This document shows, one piece after another, positions 13,434 through 25,399 of a DNA stretch of 64,000 bases. A program made the position numbers and the translations under genes. How positions within the stretch are numbered: the stretch's first letter is position 1; each line of letters begins with the position of its first letter. The stretch lies in assembly GCF_026230105.1 (NCBI RefSeq), contig NC_079476.1, forward strand, positions 30,804,559 through 30,868,558. The letters run 5' to 3'. Below the pieces are notes generated by a model that made no database searches, was not told where the DNA came from, and was given only the letters and a program-made list of their open reading frames with translations. The stretch is from Diorhabda sublineata. Taxonomy: Eukaryota > Arthropoda > Insecta > Coleoptera > Chrysomelidae.

Positions 13434-13580
13434 CTATTTGAAATAACAAAGTTCATTATTTTCCCGAAAATAAAGAGATCTGACAACAATGTAGATACCA
13501 CCATAATATCGGCCGTATCACAAGACGTATCACAAAAATTTATGAAAATCGTACAAGCAGTTTCCGAGATAATTGACTTA
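13434..13580 (-). repeat. Right long terminal inverted repeat
   Basis: Reverse complement of 12091-12237 with scattered substitutions; it starts with 'ctatttgaaataac' and ends at 'gataattgacttaa'. Confidence 0.7.
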
Positions 13581-13584
13581 AGTG

Positions 13585-14745
13585 TGCGTGCAATACGTTT
13601 CGAACAATATTATAAAGAGTCAAAAAAGCAAGAAATTCAAGAGAAATTTTCATGTCTTGACGTAAAGTCAAGTTATACGAGAGAAAACAAATTTAAGGTG
13701 TTTTTTAAGATGGCTTAAATAGCTTTTATAGACGTCTCCCACATAATATTTAAAAATATTCTTTTCATTTCATTTGCATTTCTAAGTCGTTTATTTTGAT
13801 GTGATGATTGGACTAGTCACTTTCTAATAACAATTGGAAAGGGATAGAATAGACTTTAGATATTTCAGATATTTTGGGATATATATTTTACCTGATTTTG
13901 AGGTTATGCGAGGAGACACTACATTTTTAGTCTGGTTATATTATTTCATATTCATGAATTCATGAAAGACTGAAATATTAATTCATGCGAAGCGATAGAA
14001 AAAAAATGTCGCAACAAAATTTTCACATGTGATTTTATTTTATTTCGTGACAATAAATTTGTCTATTAAGTGAGTCTTTTTGTCTTCAAGTAACTTTTGT
14101 AGAGTAGAAATAAAATTTTTCCTCCCTTGATAATAATTAGTAACTACAACATGATTGTTTCAATTTTAAGAAGCGTTCCAGGTCGACACGGCAATTGAGC
14201 ATTATCTGTGTTTCCACCTGTAACTGAACGTTAAGGAGTGTCTTTTAATTTAGGGGAGGAATTTTAGGGTGTAGTTCGAGCAGTATAGAAAATTAAGTAA
14301 TTCAGTTGTTAGCAAGGTTCGAATAAAACTAGTTTACTGAAATGACTTCAAGCGGCATAGACAGAATACAAATAAAGAGTGAGGATAGGTTATAAGTAGA
14401 TTGTTTAATTCGAGTTTAAGATTATTGAGTCTTAAAGTATACATAAAAGGCATCTAGTGAGGTTTGACGGAACTATCTATAGCACCAGTAGAATTAACGA
14501 TCAATAGTACGATAGAAGGATGTATTCACTCTAAAATCCAATCAATACACATCTTTTATGTATCTATTGATAGAGTTTGTTGATTTATCACAATCTTTCT
14601 CTTGGTAACAAATAACTAAGCTTACAAGAGGGTTCCAAAAATACGGAATGCTCTAGAAATCATATAAATTAACTTTCTTTAAGTATTCACTTCCTCTAGT
14701 TTTACACATGTTTTTGTTGATACAAAGTTTTAATTTTTAGATTTG
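13585..14745. other. No gene seen
   Basis: AT-rich spacer between two transposon relics; no similarity seen. Confidence 0.6.
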
Positions 14746-14749
14746 CGAT

Positions 14750-15479
14750 AAAAAATATTCGGATGGGGCCAGAACAACTACATTCGTGTACGGTAGTTTT
14801 AGAAAACTAAGTAGTATGGACTAGGGCATTATGATGAAGTAACCGCACACCTTTTTGTTCATCTTGCCGCGCTTTTTCCGACGCAACTGCCCTAATTAGC
14901 TAGAACAATATGCCGCATTCACGGTTGTATTTGATTCCTCAAATTCAATAAAAACTTTACACTAGCAGTCTCAAAATATTGTAACCATCACTATTTTGGT
15001 GGTAAGAAATATCATAGTTTCATCACCCGTTACATTTTAAATTTTCTTCGTCCTCGCGACAGAGTTCTAGAAATCGCTCACAAAATTCTACTCGACACTG
15101 CTTTTGCACTGCACTGAGAATGCTCGTCCTCGCGACAGAGCTCTAAAAGTCGCTCACAACATTCTACTCGACACTGCTTTTGTACCGCACTGAGAATTTG
15201 AGGCTCCTACCTTGCCACAATTATTGTCATATTCAATTGCTCGTGTAGGATCCTTAGTACACTTGTTTTAGAAATGCCGGTCTGTGCTGCAATTTTTTTT
15301 GTTTTTAGGCACCTATCACTAAGAACAATTTCTTCTATTAATTAAATATTTTCCGAAGTATTGTTGAAAATGATGTATACAAGTCACCGTAAACCCCGCT
15401 TTCTGGTTTTCGTCTATGTTGGTGTTGATCCTTGTTTAGTCAAAAATTTTATGCCAGCGCGAAACTCAATGTGAGACAT
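14750..15479 (-). pseudogene. Mariner-family transposase relic with internal tandem duplication
   Basis: On the minus strand from the ATG at 15479: 'MSHIEFRAGIKFLTKQG' (N-terminal HTH), 'EEIVLSDRCLKTKKIAAQTG' continued by 'ISKTSVLRILHEQLNM' (second HTH, about 15240-15340), then 'QCKSSVE' / 'NSVARTKKI' and, in another frame, 'VEFCQRFLELCRED'-like residues (15050-15200). Near 14850 'RQDEQKGVRLLHHNALVHTT' marks the second Asp region, with the Asp replaced. A 76-bp stretch is duplicated in tandem. Multiple stops are present and the C-terminal third is missing. Confidence 0.65.
15049..15200 (-). repeat. 76-bp direct tandem duplication inside the mariner relic
   Basis: 15049-15124 and 15125-15200 both start 'cgtcctcgcgacagag' and both contain 'tctactcgacactgcttttg'. 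They differ at about six positions. The unit length is not a multiple of three, so the duplication shifts the frame. Confidence 0.85.
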
Positions 15480-15484
15480 TTTTC

Positions 15485-17075
15485 AAAACAACTTGAATGA
15501 GTGATCATCCGAGCTCTACTATAATGAAATGGAGCATGTTGAAATTCCGTCTTAAGCTTACTGAGACTTATAACACGAGACGCGTGTATCAAAATTTTTG
15601 ATTTCTATTTATCATGTTCCTCGCGTGTCTTTATTTTTACTAAACAATTTTCATAACATACCACGCCTCTACGACGAAGCATTTTTGTCAATAGGAGATT
15701 TTATTTTGACAATTCATTTTCTTCCTATTACATTTTACAATAAGAGAATCATATTCATCACAAATATAAGATGTTATCAACTTTGGTCAAAATGATAATT
15801 ATGATTAATAGTGACATAACTACAGATATAAAAAATTACATATGAATTTTCTTTACCCATTATATTATATGTAGTATTTTCTATGTTAATTGTATTATTA
15901 TAAGCAAACACTTTGTATGTGCAGTTATTTTGTTGATTATTTCCATAATTTTTCCATAATTCTTGATCTATCTTGTTATTTATGTTATCGTTGATGTGAA
16001 CATCGGCCACTGCGGTTGATTTCCACCTTATTTTTTCACTTTCTTTCAGTTTTCACAATCTTTCAGTTTTAGAAATACATCAATTTGATTAACAACAGTA
16101 ACCAACTTATTCATGCTAAATTTGTGTTGTGTTGTGGTACATTTATCATTCTGTTAATTTAAAAATGAATAATTTCATTTGGCACGAGGTGATAGCAGTA
16201 AAACATATGCGCATTTTCGTGTAATCCATCTGACACCGTAAACGATCCTTGTCAAAGTTGTAAACAACTGTACATTCAATCCATGGAATATTAATCGTTA
16301 TGTGGTAGGCTTATATTAAATCCATTAAAAACGCTCTCTCTACAAAACGCGGAAGAAATGAATAATCTGGTACTCATTAAAAAAAATTATTCATTTCTCC
16401 CATTATAAAGCTTTTTTTGGTTGATAACCTTCGGAATAGAGTTTTGGGAAAGCTTAGACCTTCATATCATTTCTCAGATTGATGTTATGGTGAACATTCA
16501 GAGCACTTTACAGCATCGATTAGCAAGCCCATAGTGAGAATACCTTGCACTCCTTGTTTAATTCGACAAATACGCGAGTGACATATTTCCAGAAAAAGAC
16601 GCGTTTTTGTGCAGAATGACAATGTTTAAGATCCTTTTATGTGACATTATACTTTGTACTCTAATTTTGTAGATAGTAAATCTTCTCATGTACGTCTAAG
16701 TTCAATTTGTTGGGAAGTACTACTGAACAGTTCGTCTTTATTAAAAGCACTAGTCGTTATCTTGTGCACGAAAACAGAATTCACAATAAAAATTAAAAAA
16801 AGTTAAGAATTTGCTATTATTACTGTTTATTGAAACGTCAACATTGTAGCGTATGATTTAATTTTCATGTGACTTTTAATATTTTGTTTGTATTATTCAA
16901 TTGTCAAGAGTAGGACTTGTCATTACTTATCAATATCTTAATGCTCCGTTGATTAAGTGGTAATTGCAGTTAAACACTGTTATATTATTTCACTAACTCG
17001 TTTATACAAAATAAATGCATTCGAAATTTTTTATCCCAAAATGATTTTGATGATCACTTTATGGTACGAACGGGT
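15485..17075. other. No gene seen
   Basis: AT-rich, with only short open frames of no recognisable content. Confidence 0.6.
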
Positions 17076-17079
17076 TATA

Positions 17080-17440
17080 GTTCTTTCAATATCAATTGCA
17101 AATTATAAAAATCCTTGCCGACAATTATGTTTGATCTATCTACCGTAGGCGTATAAATCTATTATTTTTATGTATCCTTTTAAAAATATGTATATCATAT
17201 GCGATAAAGTATTCGTTTAAAGGAAATCGAACCATTATAAATTGGACGGAATATTTAGACAGATACACTTAATTGTAGTCCTACTTGAAACTTGGAAAAA
17301 AATCATTAATATACCTCGTTACCTTGTTACAACTGAATATTACTTTATAAAACGTAAATAGACGAGTAAAAAGAATCTGCGTTTGGCTTAAACAGGGTAC
17401 CAGACGTGAACTGAGCCCTTTTTGTACCTCATTTTCAAGG
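17080..17440 (-). repeat. Dispersed repeat, right copy of an inverted pair
   Basis: This is the partner of 905-1275, in opposite orientation 16 kb away. The outer edge carries the same 'ggtacaaaaagggct' block and the inner edge stops at 'atagttctttcaatatcaat'. The two copies face each other as terminal inverted repeats would, but the interior holds unrelated smaller elements and no recognisable transposase for it. Confidence 0.75.
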
Positions 17441-17444
17441 AGGA

Positions 17445-20275
17445 GAATATGCTAGGGTATATTGCTGAATTTATGTGAAGATTAAAATATCACTGTCAAA
17501 TATTGCATAATTATTTATTTAGTTTCAAGATTTTTTTGGAAGATAATATGAGTAATTGATTTATTTTTTTTTAATATAATCCACAGTTAATTACCTTTAT
17601 TTTTGTCATTTTAAGATCATTAATTGAAAAGTTTGTCTATTTTTGGTTTAAAATAAAAATAATTTTTATTTTTTGCTATTAAATATGAAAATATCAGATT
17701 TTGAAGTCATAAATATTATTTTAAGTTACTTATTATTCAAGAATCATCTGTCGTACATAATTTTTTTGTAAACATCCATTTTTTTGTGTGGATCAAAGAA
17801 ATAAGTATAATTTGACTATGTAAATAAATTTTATATACCATTATTAACGATAAAAATTGATTTTGTGAAATATTAATAAATAAACATGATTATGTAATTT
17901 TTATTTTTCCCATTAATCGTTTCTCTTAGTAGATGCACAAAAAAAACATATGAACTTCGTTTGATGCTTGGCACAAAAGTTATGAACGATTTTATCTCAA
18001 GACGTGCATTTATAACCATAAAACCATATAAAATCTTCAAATGAGATTCCTAAATTTTTTCACATAAATTCGCCGTAAAAACGGAGATTTACAAAGAATG
18101 ATTTTACGATTTTCTAGAGACAAAAAACGAGAGGACCGCGAAAATATAAAATTATCAAATTTTGACATCAACTTTCTCAACGTGTATTGAACACTCTGTA
18201 TTTTTTTATTTTGTTTGATTAGCATTCTCATTTTAAAAATATTGAAATACAGGACTTAAAGTGGTCGAGTAAAATCTAGAAAACAGAAAAATATCAGTTA
18301 ATTTTAAAATGGTTAGAGACAAAATAGTTGCAATCATTTCCACGCTAATTCCGATTCCCATGTTACCCGATCATTTAAATGAGCCAAATGATTGAACCAA
18401 AAAGGCGAAAAATTGATATGAAAAATATCAAATTTCACCTATATGTCAAAAGCCTGCAAATCGTCATGTCAAAACGGTATTTAGCATTTAACACTAATAT
18501 ACTTATAATTTTTTTCATACCTCTCCCTTCACCTGGGAAAACCTGATTTTTTTACAATATGAAACTTTTCTTTCCATTCGAAAGTATCAAATTAGCGCTC
18601 CGTTCACCAAGTTATGTCATAGGTTATCGATGGTCCATATTTACAACCTATTTATGGACCGCTTAAAGCTGGCAAGCATTTATCCTTACCATAGAAAAAC
18701 ACAAGAGGGAGAGTGATTTACTGGAGTATTTTTAGGTAGGATGAGGGGAATTTGTTATAGGAGAGAGGTTTGTTAAATTGGCCCTGATAAGGGAGTTGCT
18801 CTTCTGCAGAGCTGGGATTGTATCGAAAATACGGAAAAATACGAAAAAAGAAAAAATGGCTATGCTAGAGAAATAAAAAAGTCAATATTCAATATTCAAT
18901 ATTGAAAATCACTTTGAACTCTGTAATAGTTGGGTTGCCGGAAACAGTTTTCGATATATTGAAAATTTTTGGTGGGTTTTTTAACACACACTAGAGCCGT
19001 TAATATTGAAAGTGGAAAAAAACTTGAGAACAGAAGTTAATCAGATGTGTGTTTCAGTGTAATACTAAAATTTTGTAAGGCAACAACATTAAAAAAATTT
19101 TCCATGTTGAAAGAAGGGCCTGATTATTCCTAGTCAAGGGCAAGATATCGTCTCAAAAGTCCGTGACTTTATGAACAAGGGAACCAAAAAGGGAATAAGT
19201 AAATATTGATAACTCAATAAAATATAAATTAACCTAATGCAGTATTGAAATGTATAGTATGCAAATAAATTATTGAAGGGTTCGACAAAACATTAACTAA
19301 CCCAATTCAAAATAACGGCTTCCATAATTCTTCAATTTATTTATTTATTTTAAATAGCAGTGACGATACGTATGTCCCTGCCACAGTGTTTGGCCCTGGT
19401 CAAACAGAGACAACGAGCGAACGTCGCGCATCGTCAGTGGTTGTCGTGGCCCCCCCCATTTACTTAATAATTGGACTTCACCATTTGATAGGGATGGGTA
19501 TCGATAGATAAAACATCGATGTTTGTCATCGATGTTTTTTCATTAAATGAACATCGATGGTTGATAATTAAAATAAACTTCGTTAAAAAGAAATAAATTT
19601 TACAATTTAAGTTAACAACATTTACAAAAAGAGACGGAAGTTTTGAGAACGGTGTAAATTCAATCATAACATACACTAAATTACAAAACCCTTCCAAATC
19701 AAAATTAAGAATCCTTCAAGTCCTATCCGAGATAATTGAGGCGATCCTTATTCAAAACTCGAGAGTAGACTTACAACAACCATTACAGTGACTGATGTAT
19801 ATCAAAGGTTTTCAAACAGATTTTCTAATATGCTTGTGAATAATTTAGTGTAGATCAAAATCGCATGAATTATGGTTGTGCTTCTTATTTGGAGAGTAAA
19901 CGGTATCGCCATAGAGTTAATATTAAAGATACAGAGAGCGAGGTATTTTCATATTCATTTGCAGGACCTTTCAGAAACTATGATCGCGTTAATTCAATCA
20001 CAATCTGAATTTTCGAATATTAACTCGAATGCCGTTCATTGTTGTTCTGAAACTTATCGAGTAAATCGGATCGAAGTCATATGGAACGATCATTTCTACT
20101 TTGGTACGCTGGTGGGTAACTGACATCAAGTGCTGGGTTGTTTCATTTGTCTACGGTTTCTATTACTCTTAAATGGGATTAGCAGCGTAATTGATTATTG
20201 GGGTTTGCAGTTGTTATGCTTTAACATCAAAATAGTTTATTGGTATTAAAATATGTGTGAATAGATAAATAAAAC
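17445..20275. other. No gene seen; possible DNA-transposon ends
   Basis: 18170-18200 ends 'tgtattgaacactctgtatt', like the end of a DNA transposon. 19370-19460 is a small GC-rich patch with a run of nine C. 19488-19560 begins 'agggatgggtatcgatag' and contains repeated 'catcgatg'. The rest is AT-rich. Confidence 0.45.
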
Positions 20276-20280
20276 CGCCA

Positions 20281-20402
20281 AAAAGCCAAAAATTCTTGTA
20301 GATCATGTTTTAAATTTGAAATTTTCATTGAATGCGACGTTAGGAAACTATGATCTAAATGTCGATCTGGGTTAGAATCCGCAATCCGCAATGGGTGATT
20401 TA
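20281..20402 (+). repeat. Dispersed repeat family, copy A
   Basis: The shared core runs from 'gtagatcatgttttaaat' through 'aaattttcat', 'gaaactatgatctaaat', 'ctgggttag' to 'tccgcaat'. The same core is found inverted at 20830-20966 and direct at 25261-25395. No coding capacity is seen. The bases just upstream of copies A and C also look weakly similar. Confidence 0.7.
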
Positions 20403-20829
20403 CTACAGGTAAATAGTTTCAAAAAAGTTCTTACACATTTGCCATGTCATCTTCCAATGATTTCAATTTCTTACGAAACATTATTTTTCAGAACGCCACG
20501 AAAGTGTTCACTGCGTTTTGTTGCAATGCTTTAAGTAACATAGTTGATCATATCTACTTAAACTAATATTATGTATTATGAATACTTTCAATAACTTCAC
20601 TTTCGCATTATATTTAAATCAATGAAGTATCCAATGGATTTATATTGAAATTTTATTTTATTTGTTTTATCTTTATTTAAATATTTACAAATTGTAACAA
20701 TTTTTTGACAATAAAGCATTTCTCTCTCTCTATCATGTATTAAGTTCCATTCTATAACTATCATAGCTTCTGCTTTTCTCGTTAAGTTTTCATATTAGAA
20801 ATTGATTAATAACTTTTCGGAAACTACAG

Positions 20830-20966
20830 TCCGGGTTAAGGTAGATCACCTATCAGCTGATTGCGGATCCTACCCAGAACGAGATTTAGATAACAGTTTC
20901 CGTACATCGCTTTAAACTTTCGATGAAAATTTAGCATTTAAAACATGATCTGATTTTTATTACTTT
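20830..20966 (-). repeat. Dispersed repeat family, copy B (inverted)
   Basis: The reverse complement carries 'gatcatgttttaaatgc', 'ggaaactgttatctaaatc', 'cgttctgggtaggatccg' and 'caatcagctgataggtgat'. It lies 430 bases from copy A in inverted orientation, so A and B could be the ends of one short element. The block beyond it ('ttgagcagttatcaatga', 21045) also recurs inverted near 25035. Confidence 0.7.
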
Positions 20967-21813
20967 TGTGTGCGTTAATTCACCCATAATATTTATTTCG
21001 TTGTACAAAAGATTCCAGATGTTTAAGAATTGTTGAGCAGTTATCAATGATTTACAGTTTTCGGGTCCATAACTAGCATCAAGTTTGGAAAAATTTTACT
21101 ATGAATAGCATCGACAATTACCGAAAAAAATGTTGTGAATTGTAATGAAAGAATTATGATTTGAGAAGATAGCATATGCCAGAACATGTTAAATCATAAA
21201 TGTGTTAGTTTTGTGAATGGACGTAGATTGGAAATTATAGTCATTAGGACAAATTCTCGTGTGAGGCACAGAAAAATCTGAACCTGTAATGAACGATTCT
21301 TTTTGTTATACTTATCTGAAAATAGCTCAAAAAACGATGAGAATTAAATTTAGAACCTTTTATTTTCATACATCGTAATAGTATCAAAAATGGTTAATAT
21401 TTCCATATCAACGATACATTTATGTAGGGATTTCTGGTTGTCTAGAGTTCTTTTCTTCTTAAAACGGCGGTTAGAAAGAAAACACTTTTATTACAGAATT
21501 TAAACAATGGAAACACTTTACTTATGTATAATGTAAATAAGATAACTAAGGTTGATAGTAAAAATATTCGTGTATGTGGTTTATACGTTAAATGAGCGGG
21601 AGACCGTCTTGATCACGCAAGAAGCCGTCTTAGTTGCGTCATCTTAACCGTCTAAGTCTTACTCCCGACTGACTCGAATGTTATTGTCGGCTGCTGAAGA
21701 AAACTCGTTTTCGTGCGTGGCTGTAGGATGGAATAGAGCAATAATCTCGATCCTACGTTTATTATCTGCATTCTTTTATTTTCTGTCAGCTTAATTCATG
21801 TTAGCATCAAAAA

Positions 21814-22470
21814 ATGTACACGGAAGAAAATCCAGATATTCCTAAAAACATATTAGCGGCACAAGCCGGTTCTGATTTGTTACCAGCAAAATCCAGGTCG
21901 GGATATGAATTCAAGTATCAACTATTTATGGAATGGCGAGATCTCATAAAAGTTAAAATTGTAAGTGATGATATACTTTCAGTTTACTTTACTGGAAAAG
22001 CCGTTATAGAGTCGGTTCTTAATGCTAAAGAGTTGTTTTGCTATAAAAAAAATTGCTGGCAACACAAAATATCAAAAAACTTCTGCTTTTTTGAAGCGAT
22101 AGGCAGCTAGATACCAAAAAAGTCTAGGGTACTACCGGCAGAACAAGTAACCACATTTTATGCGAAGCTTCATGTCGTAGAGATAATTTAATATGTTTGA
22201 GTTTAGACGTTGTAAAAGATAATGGGGGCTTCATTGTTGTGTTTTTGCGAGATGGAATATGAGAGCAGTAGAAGGATCATGTGTAGCATACCGAATTAGA
22301 AGGTAACCAACATTTTGGATACCGTATCATCAGTGCTGTCTCGAAACTTGTTACAAATTACCTGAAACTGAAAAATCTCGAAGAATATACCAGACATAGG
22401 CTAAGGCATTCTTCGGCAACAAAACTAAAATGGAATGGAGGTGTTCTCTACAAATTGTAGAATAAACATC
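21814..22470 (+). pseudogene. Crypton-like tyrosine recombinase relic (copy 2)
   Basis: The opening 98 codons (21814-22110) contain 'DLLPAKSRSGYEFKY', 'LFMEWR' and 'VSDDILSVYF', which align with the N-terminal DNA-binding region of copies 1 and 3. After frameshifts come 'KTSAFLKR', 'IPKKSRVLPAEQV' (about 22110-22155), 'DVVKDNGGFIVVFLRDT' (about 22210) and near 22382-22430 'EYTRHRLRHSSATKL', which carries the H-x-x-R catalytic box. The box I Arg segment and the nucleophilic Tyr are not recognisable. A relatively GC-rich leader (21590-21760) precedes the ATG and may be element 5' UTR. This copy is clearly diverged from the other two in sequence, so it is probably a separate lineage of the same family. 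Confidence 0.6.
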
Positions 22471-22548
22471 ACATTTAATACCAACGGTTCCTAAATATAG
22501 TAATTATGTTGTTTAAAAAAAGTGTGATAAATAAATCATTGTTTTTTC

Positions 22549-23241
22549 TTACGATAATTCAATTGTATTTTTTATTGAGCGTATGGAAAAAAATCGGAGA
22601 TCGGAAAAAGTTTTCCGTGTTCTTTTCTGAAAATACGTCTTTGTAAAAACAAATGAAAACAGGATGATTTCAGATAAGTATAATAAAAATATCACCCCCT
22701 CGCCGGTGCCACATCCAGTCAAAATTTCCGCGTCTACTACGTTACGCTGAAGTGACGATATTTTAAGTCTTGTACCATTACAAAGAGTGGGTGGGCTTAT
22801 GTTCCGCAATAATATGATTGGAACTTCTTTTTTTAAATGAATAATATTCGAAGAAAGGCCAGGCGCGCTGAAAAAATTAAAAATTTCCACTGGTTAATTC
22901 GTCGAGTCGTTTTGCTCCTTCACTTGTTTTAGGGAGACTGATTCACCTTTAATTTTGTCGAGTATCTGTAAGTTTATATCGGCAGCTCGATCGAGAGTTT
23001 GCGTGAGGAGTTTGAATTTCATTGCCATGAAAAGCGGAAATGATTTCAAGTAAAATGACTCAACCTTTGGGCATAAACTATCAGGCAAAACGATTTTACC
23101 ACCACCTTCCGGGTATCTGCCCTCGCTAATTTGTAGCAATAAATCAGAAAAAATCTGTGCATGGATGTTGCCACCTATTTGCGCTCGCATATGTGTCAAT
23201 ATAATACTTACTTCAAAATTGATAAAAATGAATTTTATCAC
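22549..23241 (-). pseudogene. Helitron Pif1-like helicase relic (C-terminal part)
   Basis: Two open pieces in the same frame (23241-22894 and 22890-22549) are separated by a single TAA. The first carries 'MRAQIGGNIHAQIFSDLLLQ', 'GGGKIVLPDSLC' and 'DRAADINLQILDKIKGE'. The second carries 'FFSAPGLSSNIIHLKKEVP', 'ILLRNISPPTLCNGTRL' and 'LQRNVVDAEILTG'. This is the conserved region between helicase motifs IV and VI of the Pif1-type helicase fused to Helitron Rep proteins, which unwinds DNA in rolling-circle transposition. Upstream motifs (Walker A/B) and the final motif VI are absent; the tail after 'ILTG' looks diverged. The relic is about 230 residues of a protein that usually exceeds 1,300. Confidence 0.8.
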
Positions 23242-23249
23242 CGAAAACC

Positions 23250-25255
23250 TTCTTTAATAGCTGTTAGATGTGGTTTTCATTTATTAACCTCATTAAATGT
23301 ATATCACCAATAATTTAATACTTATTTTTGAATTGACAAAAAGTTTATTTCATCAGTTATCACTGAAAATCTGAAAAATAATTTCGCACATTAAATAAAT
23401 TTATCTGTATAGACCAACGAAGCACAAAATAAAATCCTTCATTTGTTATACGAATTGAGTGTCATCTGTAGAAATTTGGTCGAATCAAGATGTGACATGC
23501 GAGATAAGGTGTTAGAGTTAGGTTATGTTATAGCATAAAAAATATCTTACAGCTCGAAATAGATACAGAATAGGTTCGTTAGATGACGTTTAGAATATTA
23601 ACGCTACAATTATGGCTAAAATCATTTTTTTATTTATTAATTTTTCCATGGCAACAACTTAATATCCAATATATCCTAGGTACTTATTTTCATGTTGCCC
23701 AAATTATGCCGAAAGCAGCCGCGAAACGAAGTGCCAAGCAAAATTTTGGTAATCAACTTTAGATCAACATAACTTTTTTTCATACACCAATCTAACATCC
23801 AATAGTTACAGAGATTAGCGTGTACAAAGAGACAGACAGACGGACGTTTTTTTCAAAACTTGTATTTTTGTATTCAGCTACATTTCCTTTACAACCTACA
23901 ATAATTTCTTTGAAAAACGAACCAATGGACAAACACGCCGTTTCTTCAGTTTAATTAAAGTATAAATAGAAAATTTGTAACAATATTTATGCAGAAGAAA
24001 TTATACAGTAGGTTATTATAATGATGATAAATTTGAGTTACTTTGATATCTAATTCATTTCAACCATATTATTATGTTTCCAAAACATGAATTTCTCTTT
24101 ATTTAAGTATGTAAATTATATCAAAATCGTGAGAAAATGATTTATAGAGTGGAAAATATCTTCGAATTTACAAATTAATTGTGACTGCGATGGGATATCT
24201 GAGAATTCAAGATAATTTGAAATTTTTCATTCCGATTGAAATGAGAGAATGATTAATGTAATAAATGCTTGCGGCGCTTTAACGAATTTGAATTTTCATT
24301 TCTGAATAGCTTATGTTTAGAATTTCAGAGTGATCAAAAATTCCATCATCGATTTTCTTTTGTGAAACACTTTCGCATCACTTTAAGCTTGTTCAAAATA
24401 ATTATGACACATAAGTTGGGAGCCAAGAAATTCTCGCTTCAATCAATTCACAATTTCATTGAAAAGAAAGCCTCTTTTATTATTTCTTCTGATTTCAGGA
24501 AAAAAATAGTGGGAGTGGCGAGGCAATATAATATGCAACTATACAGTGTGTTTTATAAAATAAAGTAAACTGATAATTATTCGATTTCTGTTAGGTTTGT
24601 ATTATAAATACCACTGTCGAGGCCACATAACACGGACCACGTTCATCGTTGTTCGGACACTGATTGAGTAGTCGTGTACTGAGATCCTTCGTACCCTGGT
24701 AGAACAGAGGGTAAATTCGATCACCTGATAGATTGTTCCATTTTTTATATCTACCTTATATTTTTGACTACTATTAATTCACATGAGGAGCGTGTGGTTT
24801 GCAGTTTTGTAAACTTTGCGGTTTATTGGTATTACTGTTTGTGGGGACCAGGACTTTTGTCTAATTGTTTAGCTTCGTAATTTGTATATCGCAAAATTTT
24901 CAGTTATCGCAATTTGTGCAGTTCATTATTGGACTTTTTAGAAACTATAATCGAATTAACCCGATCATGCATCAGCATAAAAATAACTTTTAGTATTAAA
25001 CTTTGTGCAAAATTCGTGTAAGTGGGTTAATAGTTCATAACTGCTCAATATCAATTTTAATCTTAAATCTAAAATATAACTGAATAAATATCATAGAAGA
25101 ATTTAGGCACAAAAAGTAATCAACATTAAGTTGACCTGTCGGACCTTTCGTGCAAAATATGTATGCGTGGATAAATCAATGCTAACTACTCCAGGAATAA
25201 TTATTAACCATCTAAATATCTATTATACAACTAAAAAATATCATTATAGAATTGA
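23250..25255. other. No recognisable gene
   Basis: A 99-codon frame at 24269-24568 matches nothing I know. 24625-24720 is less AT-rich. 'gagacagacagacggacg' at 23830 is a short simple repeat. Confidence 0.5.
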
Positions 25256-25260
25256 AATAA

Positions 25261-25395
25261 AAAAAGTAATAAAAAAACAAAAGCTGTAGATCATGTTTTC
25301 AAATTTTCACTGAAAATTGAACGTGACGTTCGGAAAGTGTGATTTAAATCTCGTTCTGAGTTGGACTCGCAATCAGCTAAGTAGGGGTCATAGTG
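25261..25395 (+). repeat. Dispersed repeat family, copy C
   Basis: 'gtagatcatgttttcaaat', 'gatttaaatctcgttctga' and 'cgcaatcagcta' match copies A and B. Similarity to B appears again upstream at about 25025-25060 ('ttcataactgctcaat'), so the full repeat is probably several hundred bases long. Confidence 0.7.
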
Positions 25396-25399
25396 TCCG

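Larger units (their letters stand above)
12091..13580 (+). mobile_element. Tc1/mariner-type element with 147-bp inverted repeats
   Basis: The left arm 12091-12237 and the right arm 13434-13580 are reverse complements with about 15-20% differences. They share 'caattatctcgga', 'tgatacggccg', 'tctacattgttg' and 'aataatgaactttgttatt'. They flank a plus-strand transposase relic. The whole unit is about 1.5 kb. Further similarity outside these arms is not clear, so the true element ends and the TA duplication are unresolved. The layout matches the element at 48947-50471. Confidence 0.7.

Noticed and set aside
24625..24720. Possible tRNA-derived SINE head
   Set aside because: There are only loose A-box and B-box resemblances, and no cloverleaf could be folded by eye.
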